Source: Algoriphagus kandeliae (GTDB lineage Bacteria; Bacteroidota; Bacteroidia; Cytophagales; Cyclobacteriaceae). Taken from it: 64,000 bases of DNA. Numbering within the stretch: the stretch's first letter is position 1; each line of letters opens with the position of its first letter. Below, piece by piece: positions 57,208 to 64,000 of the stretch. Below the pieces are notes generated by a model. That model searched no databases. It worked only from the letters and a program-made list of their open reading frames with translations, and was not told the DNA's origin. The position numbers were made by a program, and so were the translations under genes. Location: the NCBI RefSeq assembly GCF_004571135.1, contig NZ_SPSB01000004.1, positions 372,001 to 436,000 of the forward strand, read 5' to 3'.

Positions 57208-60200
57208 TTAGTCTAAGGTAATTTCAAGTGCCAAGCCTCTCAATTCATGAACCAATACATTGAATGATTCAGGAATATTTGGTTTCGGCAAGTTTTCACC
57301 CTTGACAATCGCTTCGTAAGCTTTTGCACGGCCAATCACATCATCGGATTTTACCGTCAAAATCTCTTGCAACACGTGGGATGCACCAAATGCCTCAAGC
57401 GCCCAAACTTCCATTTCTCCGAAACGCTGACCACCAAATTGAGCTTTACCACCCAATGGCTGCTGCGTAATCAAAGAGTAAGGACCGATTGAACGAGCGT
57501 GCATTTTATCATCTACCAAGTGACCTAGCTTCAACATGTAGGCGATACCTACGGTTACTGGCTGATCAAATTTCGCACCTGTCAAACCATCGTATAGATA
57601 GGTACGTCCGTAAGGAGGTAGTCCTGCTGCTTCCAATTCTTTTGCCACGTCTTCCATAGAAGCACCGTCAAAGATTGGAGTAGCGTATTTCTTACCCATT
57701 TTGTGTCCAGCCCAAGCCAAAACAGTTTCGAAAATCTGTCCGATGTTCATTCGGGAAGGTACACCTAGTGGGTTCAATACGATATCCATTGGCGTACCGT
57801 CTTCCAAGAATGGCATATCCTCATCTCGGACGATTCTAGCCACGATACCTTTGTTACCGTGACGACCTGCCATCTTATCACCTACTTTTAGCTTACGTTT
57901 CTTGGCGATGTAAACTTTTGCAAGTTTTACAATTCCCGCTGGCAACTCATCCCCTACTTCTAGGGTGAATCGCTCACGCTTGAACTGACCACTGATTTCA
58001 TTTCGTGCATTGGTGTAGTTCTTTACCAATTTCACGATCATTTCATTGGTATGTGCATCATCAGTCCAATCATCCAAAATAATGTCTGAAATAAGGTTCG
58101 CTTCTTCAGGAACATTGTAGTTGGATTCGTCTCTGTATGGGTTCTTCGCAGGGAATAGGTTGTTCTCAATGTTCTTTTGATTGAACTTCATTCCCTTGCT
58201 GATGATCTCATCACCAAACTTGTGCTTCACTCCTTGAGAAGTCTTGCCATCAAGCAATTTCACCAACTTATCGATCATTCTTGCTCTGATAGCCAATAGA
58301 TCTTTGGAGTATTTTGCTTTCAGCTTTTCAACTTCCGCCTTCGCTTTCGCACGGTTGTCTTTATCTTTCTTAGGTCTGGAGAATAGCTTGGTCTCGATCA
58401 CTACCCCATTCAAAGATGGAGAAGCTTTCAAGGAAGCATCCTTCACATCACCTGCTTTGTCACCAAAGATTGCACGAAGAAGTTTTTCTTCCGGAGTTGG
58501 ATCAGTTTCTCCTTTTGGAGTGATCTTACCAATGATGATATCTCCTTCTTTTACTTCAGCACCTACGGTAATGATACCATTTTCGTCAAGATGCTTTACA
58601 GCTTCTTCGGAAACGTTAGGGATTTCAGAAGTCAATTCTTCTTCACCACGCTTGGTATCTCTAACCTCAAGTTGGAATTCTTCAACGTGGATGGAGGTAA
58701 AAATATCCTCACGAACAACTCGCTCAGAGATTACAATCGCATCCTCGAAGTTATATCCTTGCCATGGCATGTAAGCCACTCGAAGGTTTTTACCCAAAGC
58801 CAACTCACCATTATTAGTAGAATACCCTTCTACCAATACCTGACCTTTTTCCACTCGATCTCCTTTTAGTACAAGGGGAGTAAGGTTGATAGTGGTGTCT
58901 TGGTTCGTTCTTCTAAACTTGATAAGATCATAAGTCTTATACTCGTCAGTGAAATTCACGAGTAGTTCATCATCAGAAAGATCGTACTTGATTCGGATTC
59001 TGTTAGCATCCACATAATCAACTACACCATCCGCTTCTGCGATGATCAAAGCTCTTGAATCACGAGCTGCTTTTCCTTCCAAGCCAGTTCCTACAATAGG
59101 AGCTTCAGCTTTGATCAAAGGAACTGCTTGACGCTGCATGTTAGATCCCATCAAGGCACGGTTTGCATCATCATGCTCCAAGAATGGAATCAAGGAAGCC
59201 GCAACTGATACAATCTGGTTAGGAGCAACGTCCATGTAACTGATTTCAGATGGCTCCAATACCGGGAAGTCACCCTCATATCTAGCCTTTACCCGATCAT
59301 TTACGAAAGATCCCTTGTCATCCAACGGTGCATTTGCCTGAGCGATATTGTGATTATCTTCTTCTTCAGCAGTCAAGAACACAATATCTTCTGGCTTCAT
59401 GCCGACCTTACCTTCTTTCACCTTTCTATAAGGTGTTTCCAAGAAGCCCATGGAATTCACTTTTGCATGTACGCAAAGTGAAGAAATCAAACCAATGTTT
59501 GGACCTTCTGGAGTTTCAATGGTACAAAGTCGTCCATAGTGTGTATAGTGAACGTCTCGAACTTCGAAACCAGCACGCTCTCTGGAAAGACCACCTGGAC
59601 CCAAAGCAGAAAGTCTACGCTTGTGCGTCAACTCAGCCAAAGGATTGGTTTGGTCCATGAACTGAGAAAGCTGATTTGTTCCAAAGAAGGAGTTGATCAC
59701 AGAGGAAAGTGTACGAGCGTTGATCAAGTCTACTGGCTTGAAATCTTCATTGTCACGTACGTTCATTCGTTCACGGATAGTTCTTGCCATACGAGCAAGA
59801 CCTACTCCGAACTGACTGTAAAGCTGCTCACCTACTGTACGAACTCGTCGATTGGAAAGGTGGTCGATATCATCGACAACAGCTTTAGAGTTGATCAATC
59901 CGATCAAATATTTAACGATGGAAATAATGTCTTCCTTCGTCAATACAATTTTATCAGGCTCGATATCGAGACCTAATTTTTTGTTGATTCTATATCGTCC
60001 TACTTCTCCCAAGTCATAACGCTTATCTGAGAAGAATAGGGAATGAATCACCTCTCGGGCAGTAGCCTCATCAGGTGCTTCTGTATTTCTAAGTTGACGG
60101 TAAATTACCTCAACCGCTTCTTTTTCAGAGTTGGAATTATCCTTCTGTAACGTATTATAGATGATGGAATAATCAGCGATATTCACATCTTCTCTATGAA

Positions 60201-61083
60201 GAATAATGCTTTTTGAACCGGAATCAAGGATCATTTCAATATCCTCATCGGTCAAAACGGTATCCCGCTCCAACAAAACTTCATTTCGGTCGATAGATAC
60301 TACCTCACCTGTATCTTCATCCACGAAATCTTCCACCCAAGTTCTCAAAACACGGGCAGCAAGCTTTCTTCCTGCAGCTTTTTTAAGGGCAGTTTTGGTA
60401 GCTGGAACTTCCTCAGAAAGTCCAAACAAATCCAAAATATCCTTATCGGAACCATATCCGATAGCTCTAAGCAAAGTGGTTACAGGGAATTTTTTCTTTC
60501 GATCGATATAGGCATACATGACATTGTTAATGTCAGTCGCGAATTCGATCCAAGAACCTTTGAAAGGAATAATTCTAGCGGAGTAAAGCTTCGTCCCATT
60601 GGTGTGCTTACTTTGTGCGAAGAACACCCCAGGAGATCTGTGCAATTGAGACACGATAACACGCTCGGCCCCATTGATCACAAATGAACCTTTCTCGGTC
60701 ATGTATGGAAGGTTTCCTAAGAAAACTTCCTGCTCGATGGTTTCAAAATCCTCATTGTCTTCGTCATGACAAAGCAATCGAAGTTTTGCCTTAAGCGGAA
60801 CGGAGTAGGTCAGACCTCTTTCAATACATTCCCCGACGCTGTATTTGGGTGGATCCACCGCATAGTCGATGAATTCCAAGGTGAAATTTTCCCGGGAATC
60901 TGAAATTGGGAAATTCTCTGAGAAAACCTTGAATAATCCGTCGGCTCTTCTCTTTTCTGCAGGCGTATCCAGCTGGAAAAAGTCCTTGAAGGACTGTAGC
61001 TGGATATCGAGAAAATCCGGATAGTCTTTGACCACCTTTATGGAGGAGAAACTTTTCCTTTCGGTTTGATTCTTGATAGCCAA
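57208..61083 (-). CDS. rpoB: DNA-directed RNA polymerase beta subunit
   Basis: The 1291-aa catalytic subunit is full length. The rifampicin-binding region ([40 protein letters not shown]) shows the sensitive-type residues. The C-terminal clamp has [14 protein letters not shown] and [19 protein letters not shown] hairpin and 154-bp gap separate it from rplL upstream. Confidence 0.98.
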   Translation of the reverse strand: MAIKNQTERKSFSSIKVVKDYPDFLDIQLQSFKDFFQLDTPAEKRRADGLFKVFSENFPISDSRENFTLEFIDYAVDPPKYSVGECIERGLTYSVPLKAKLRLLCHDEDNEDFETIEQEVFLGNLPYMTEKGSFVINGAERVIVSQLHRSPGVFFAQSKHTNGTKLYSARIIPFKGSWIEFATDINNVMYAYIDRKKKFPVTTLLRAIGYGSDKDILDLFGLSEEVPATKTALKKAAGRKLAARVLRTWVEDFVDEDTGEVVSIDRNEVLLERDTVLTDEDIEMILDSGSKSIILHREDVNIADYSIIYNTLQKDNSNSEKEAVEVIYRQLRNTEAPDEATAREVIHSLFFSDKRYDLGEVGRYRINKKLGLDIEPDKIVLTKEDIISIVKYLIGLINSKAVVDDIDHLSNRRVRTVGEQLYSQFGVGLARMARTIRERMNVRDNEDFKPVDLINARTLSSVINSFFGTNQLSQFMDQTNPLAELTHKRRLSALGPGGLSRERAGFEVRDVHYTHYGRLCTIETPEGPNIGLISSLCVHAKVNSMGFLETPYRKVKEGKVGMKPEDIVFLTAEEEDNHNIAQANAPLDDKGSFVNDRVKARYEGDFPVLEPSEISYMDVAPNQIVSVAASLIPFLEHDDANRALMGSNMQRQAVPLIKAEAPIVGTGLEGKAARDSRALIIAEADGVVDYVDANRIRIKYDLSDDELLVNFTDEYKTYDLIKFRRTNQDTTINLTPLVLKGDRVEKGQVLVEGYSTNNGELALGKNLRVAYMPWQGYNFEDAIVISERVVREDIFTSIHVEEFQLEVRDTKRGEEELTSEIPNVSEEAVKHLDENGIITVGAEVKEGDIIIGKITPKGETDPTPEEKLLRAIFGDKAGDVKDASLKASPSLNGVVIETKLFSRPKKDKDNRAKAKAEVEKLKAKYSKDLLAIRARMIDKLVKLLDGKTSQGVKHKFGDEIISKGMKFNQKNIENNLFPAKNPYRDESNYNVPEEANLISDIILDDWTDDAHTNEMIVKLVKNYTNARNEISGQFKRERFTLEVGDELPAGIVKLAKVYIAKKRKLKVGDKMAGRHGNKGIVARIVRDEDMPFLEDGTPMDIVLNPLGVPSRMNIGQIFETVLAWAGHKMGKKYATPIFDGASMEDVAKELEAAGLPPYGRTYLYDGLTGAKFDQPVTVGIAYMLKLGHLVDDKMHARSIGPYSLITQQPLGGKAQFGGQRFGEMEVWALEAFGASHVLQEILTVKSDDVIGRAKAYEAIVKGENLPKPNIPESFNVLVHELRGLALEITLD

Positions 61084-61171
61084 GGTAGTGTGTGTTTTGG
61101 TGAAATTAAATAACGGAATAAGACAATTGTCGCTTAGAATAATGCAATTTTTACCCTGTGCATAAACAGGA

Positions 61172-61200
61172 AAAGACCTGACTTGAATAGTCAGGTCTTA
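61172..61200 (-). terminator. Attenuator hairpin between rplL and rpoB
   Basis: Perfect stem AGACCTGACT (61174-61183) / AGTCAGGTCT (61189-61198) with a five-base loop. On the minus strand a short T-rich stretch (TCTTTT) follows. Its place between rplL and rpoB matches the known partial attenuator that keeps polymerase subunits below ribosomal proteins in E. coli. Confidence 0.75.
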
Positions 61201-61237
61201 GGGCAAAACCTAAACCAGTGGTTTTTGGTTCGCCAAA

Positions 61238-61624
61238 TTATTTGATCTCTACTTCAGCACCAGCTTCTTCAAGAGACTTCTTCAAAGCCTCAGCTTCGTC
61301 TTTAGCGACACCTTCTTTCAATGGCTTAGGAGCGGCATCAACCAATTCCTTCGCATCTTTCAATCCAAGACCAGTCAATTCTTTTACAAGCTTAACTACT
61401 GCAAGCTTCTGACCACCAGCAGCCTTTAGGATTACGTCAAAAGAAGTTTTCTCTTCTTCTGCAGCACCACCGTCAGCACCACCAGCAGCTGGTCCAGCAG
61501 CAACAGCTACAGCAGCTGCAGCAGGCTCGATACCATACTGATCCTTAAGGATGTCTGTCAATTCTTTAACCTCTTTTACAGTCAAGTTTACCAACTGATC
61601 TGCAAGTTGTGTAAGATCTGCCAT
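61238..61624 (-). CDS. rplL: 50S ribosomal protein L7/L12
   Basis: The 128-aa stalk protein has an N-terminal dimer helix ([20 protein letters not shown]), an Ala/Gly-rich hinge (about 35-55), and the factor-binding C-terminal domain ([20 protein letters not shown]). Present at several copies per ribosome. It is 48 bp after rplJ. Confidence 0.98.
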   Translation of the reverse strand: MADLTQLADQLVNLTVKEVKELTDILKDQYGIEPAAAAVAVAAGPAAGGADGGAAEEEKTSFDVILKAAGGQKLAVVKLVKELTGLGLKDAKELVDAAPKPLKEGVAKDEAEALKKSLEEAGAEVEIK

Positions 61625-61672
61625 TTTATTTAAAGTTTAATTTTTTACGTTGATAAATGAAGATTTAATTAA

Positions 61673-62212
61673 TTATTGTTCGCCTCTTTCTTCCAAAGCT
61701 TTCAAAACTCCACCAAGGTTGTTTTGACCACTTTGAAGTGCAGAGATCAGGTTCATAGCAGGAGACTGAAGTAGACCCAATAGGTCTCCAAGCAACTCTT
61801 GCTTAGACTTAAGTTTAGACAGCATTTCAAGGTTTTCCTCTCCGACGAAAATATCGGAATCGATGGATGCACCTTTGAATACCGGACGGGTTTCTTTTTT
61901 ACCCATCTTTTTTCTGAAATCCAGCAATACTTTTGCCGGCAGGTTACTAGTCTCTTTGGAGAAAATTATTCCAGAGAATCCTTTCAATGATTCATCCAAC
62001 TGAGAAAAATCTGCGTCTAGATTTTCCAATGCCTTTTTGATTAAGGTGTTTTTGTACACTTTGTACTCCACTCCTCTTTCGTAGCAAGTTCGTCGGAAAG
62101 CATTTACCTCAGCTACAGAAAATCCCGCAGCATTCGTAATGTAGAAGAAAGGGTTTTCTCTGAACTTCTCGGTAAGACTGTCGATTACTTCTTTTTTCTC
62201 TTCTCTAGTCAT
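61673..62212 (-). CDS. rplJ: 50S ribosomal protein L10
   Basis: The 179-aa base of the L12 stalk shows MTREEKKEVIDSLTEKFREN, FRRTCYERGVEYKVYKNTL and the C-terminal helix (ISALQSGQNNLGGVLKALEE) that binds L12 dimers. It starts 2 bp after rplA, leaving no room for the L10-binding mRNA leader known from other bacteria. Confidence 0.97.
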   Translation of the reverse strand: MTREEKKEVIDSLTEKFRENPFFYITNAAGFSVAEVNAFRRTCYERGVEYKVYKNTLIKKALENLDADFSQLDESLKGFSGIIFSKETSNLPAKVLLDFRKKMGKKETRPVFKGASIDSDIFVGEENLEMLSKLKSKQELLGDLLGLLQSPAMNLISALQSGQNNLGGVLKALEERGEQ

Positions 62213-62214
62213 GA

Positions 62215-62913
62215 TTATATACCTTGAAAACTACCCTTGTCTACCTTAATGCCCGGAGACATTGTACTGGATAGATGAATACTCTTGAAATAAGTTCCTT
62301 TAGATGAAGAAGGCTTCAACTTAGAGATGGTTTGGATTAGCTCATTCACGTTTTCCTGAATTTTTTCAGGGCTGAATGAAACCTTACCAACGCTAGCATG
62401 GATAATTCCAAACTTATCAACTTTGAAATCGATCTTACCAGCTTTCACCTCTTTAACAGCTTTGCCTACTTCCAAAGTAACTGTACCTGCTTTAGGGTTT
62501 GGCATTAGGCCTCTTGGACCCAATACTCTACCTAGTCTACCTACCTTAGCCATTACGTTTGGCATAGTGATGATGACATCAATGTCAGTCCATCCGCCTT
62601 CGATTTTGGCAATGTAGTCGTCCAATCCAACGTAGTCTGCACCCGCTTCTTTGGCTTCTTCTTCTTTGTCAGGAGTACAAAGCACCAATACCTTGGTGTC
62701 TTTACCTGTACCATGTGGAAGAGCTACCACACCACGTACCATTTGATCAGCTTTACGAGGATCTACGCCAAGACGTACATCCACATCTACTGAAGCATCA
62801 AACTTAACGTTTGTGATTTCTTTCACGAGATTAGAAGCCGCCTCAAGGGAGTACACTTGGCTTGGGTCGTATTTAGAAAGAGCTTCTTTTTGCTTTTTTG
62901 TTAACTTAGCCAT
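62215..62913 (-). CDS. rplA: 50S ribosomal protein L1
   Basis: The 232-aa L1-stalk protein shows [33 protein letters not shown] and the signature [20 protein letters not shown] with [11 protein letters not shown]. It lies 10 bp after rplK. Confidence 0.98.
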   Translation of the reverse strand: MAKLTKKQKEALSKYDPSQVYSLEAASNLVKEITNVKFDASVDVDVRLGVDPRKADQMVRGVVALPHGTGKDTKVLVLCTPDKEEEAKEAGADYVGLDDYIAKIEGGWTDIDVIITMPNVMAKVGRLGRVLGPRGLMPNPKAGTVTLEVGKAVKEVKAGKIDFKVDKFGIIHASVGKVSFSPEKIQENVNELIQTISKLKPSSSKGTYFKSIHLSSTMSPGIKVDKGSFQGI

Positions 62914-62923
62914 AGTTGTTTTA

Positions 62924-63367
62924 TTATTCTTCCCAAGGGGCTTTACCAGATACCGTGATACCCATACTACGTGCAGTACCAGCTACCATTCGCATGGCAG
63001 ACTCCACTTTAAAGGCATTCAAGTCAGGCATCTTTACCTCCGCTATTTCCTTTACCTGATCCCAGGTAACAGATCCTACCTTCTTACGGTTAGGTTCTGC
63101 AGATCCGCCTTTGATTTTTGCCGCTTCCAAAAGCAGGTTCGCTGCTGGTGGAGTTTTTACGACGAAATCGAAAGACTTATCCGAGTAGATTGTAATCAAT
63201 ACAGGGCACGTTTGTCCCATTTTGTCTTGGGTACGTGCATTGAATTGCTTACAAAACTCCATGATGTTCAAACCCTTGGAACCAAGAGCTGGACCAACTG
63301 GAGGTGACGGATTTGCCTGGCCACCTTTCACTTGCAGTTTTAAATAACCAGTGATTTCCTTAGCCAT
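62924..63367 (-). CDS. rplK: 50S ribosomal protein L11
   Basis: The 147-aa GTPase-centre protein starts [20 protein letters not shown] and has [20 protein letters not shown] and the C-terminal [16 protein letters not shown]. It lies 3 bp after nusG. Confidence 0.98.
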   Translation of the reverse strand: MAKEITGYLKLQVKGGQANPSPPVGPALGSKGLNIMEFCKQFNARTQDKMGQTCPVLITIYSDKSFDFVVKTPPAANLLLEAAKIKGGSAEPNRKKVGSVTWDQVKEIAEVKMPDLNAFKVESAMRMVAGTARSMGITVSGKAPWEE

Positions 63368-63370
63368 TGC

Positions 63371-63928
63371 TTAGTCTTGTTTTTCTACTTGTATAAAGTT
63401 TAATTCAACAGGAGTATTTCGACCAAAGATCTTGACCATTACGTTCAATTTCTTCTTGTCATCAAATATCTCCTCAATTGTCCCGGTAAATCCACTAAAG
63501 GGTCCGTCCATTACTTTTACGGACTCTCCGACTATAAATGGTGTATCCAGCTTCTCGGCAAACTCATCAATCTCCTCAACCTTTCCTAAGATACGGTTGA
63601 CTTCTGATTGGCGTAATGGTTCAGGGGTTTTGGAAGCTCCCCCCTGGTTTGATCCAAGAAATCCGATTACTCCCGGAATGCTCGTTATTACGTGATTGGC
63701 CTCACCATGTGAAAGATCTGCGTTGACCAAAACGTAACCAGGGAAAAAGTTTCTTTCTCTGACACGCTTTTTGCCATTTCGCATTTCATATACTTTCTCA
63801 GATGGGATTAGCACTTCAGGAATATATTCCTCCAACTTCTGTCTGAAAATTTCATTTTCCAGATAAGTCTTAGTCTTTTTTTCCTGTCCTGCTACGACTC
63901 TGAGTACGTACCACTTATGATCGGCCAT
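63371..63928 (-). CDS. nusG: Transcription termination/antitermination protein NusG
   Basis: The 185-aa factor has the NGN domain ([37 protein letters not shown]) and a C-terminal KOW domain ([20 protein letters not shown]) that contacts S10 or Rho. It is encoded 18 bp downstream of secE and 3 bp before rplK, the classical secE-nusG-rplK order. Confidence 0.97.
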   Translation of the reverse strand: MADHKWYVLRVVAGQEKKTKTYLENEIFRQKLEEYIPEVLIPSEKVYEMRNGKKRVRERNFFPGYVLVNADLSHGEANHVITSIPGVIGFLGSNQGGASKTPEPLRQSEVNRILGKVEEIDEFAEKLDTPFIVGESVKVMDGPFSGFTGTIEEIFDDKKKLNVMVKIFGRNTPVELNFIQVEKQD

Positions 63929-63946
63929 GCTGTAATGTCAATTCAA

Positions 63947-64000
63947 TTAAAACAAATCATAAAACCATGTCATGATGTTTTCGAATCCTAAATCAACTGC
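63947..64000 (-). CDS. secE: Preprotein translocase subunit SecE, C-terminal end only
   Basis: Translating the minus strand from the window edge gives AVDLGFENIMTWFYDLF then TAA. This hydrophobic-aromatic ending matches SecE C-termini and the position just upstream of nusG is the conserved secE locus. The rest of the gene lies outside the window. Confidence 0.75.
   Translation of the reverse strand, partial: AVDLGFENIMTWFYDLF

Noticed and set aside
62813-63307. Open frame of about 164 codons spanning the rplA-rplK junction on the + strand
   Set aside because: Covers two conserved genes in antisense and has no homology signal.

Overview
The window looks like a chromosomal segment from a Bacteroidota bacterium, most likely order Cytophagales, family Cyclobacteriaceae (Algoriphagus-like). 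The family-level guess is inference from protein flavour. The phylum call is firm. It rests on a type IX secretion (T9SS) sorting domain, an STN-type TonB-dependent receptor with DUF4249, DUF4835 and DUF3467 proteins, an OstA-like protein, near absence of Shine-Dalgarno sequences, and promoters of the form TTTG-N19-TAnnTTTG.

Region 1 (1-1.9 kb, + strand) is the tail of a glycan-utilisation locus: a truncated two-module repeat protein followed by a GH16 beta-glucanase lipoprotein. This suggests laminarin or mixed-linkage glucan use. Region 2 (1.9-13 kb, - strand) holds an alpha/beta hydrolase, a secreted amidohydrolase, fabI, a bamD-rpoZ-coaBC-DUF4835-recN operon driven by a consensus promoter, a T9SS cargo protein and an OstA/LptA-like protein. 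Region 3 (13-20.4 kb, + strand) holds tilS, a cyclic-nucleotide-binding-domain protein, malate dehydrogenase, an unusual 900-aa membrane-anchored protein of unknown function and an MscS-type channel. Region 4 (20.4-26.7 kb, - strand) is a tight four-gene operon: an orphan secreted protein, an STN-TonB receptor, a DUF4249 lipoprotein and a macroglobulin/plug-like protein. Region 5 (26.8-34.4 kb) has a secreted TIM-barrel sugar isomerase-like protein, an MFS transporter, ftsB-like/OMP/cysE/cysM, and carA-eno.

Region 6 (34.5-64 kb, - strand) is one near-continuous information-processing supercluster. In transcription order it reads secE (partial), nusG, rplK-A-J-L, rpoB-rpoC, a DUF3467 gene, rpsL-rpsG-fusA-rpsJ, then rplC-D-W-B-rpsS-rplV-rpsC-rplP-rpmC-rpsQ-rplN-X-E-rpsN-rpsH-rplF-R-rpsE-rpmD-rplO-secY-map-infA-rpmJ-rpsM-K-D-rpoA-rplQ. 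Hairpins and consensus promoters divide it into transcription units: rplL|rpoB attenuator, rpoC terminator, rpsL promoter, rpsJ terminator, rplC promoter and an internal rpsH promoter. Elongation factor Tu is absent from the str segment.

I found no tRNA, rRNA, insertion sequence, CRISPR array or prophage. No clearly novel system is present. The items most worth following up are the four-gene TonB/DUF4249 operon, the 900-aa protein, the repeat protein beside GH16, and an inverted repeat placed in the spacer of the probable carA promoter.
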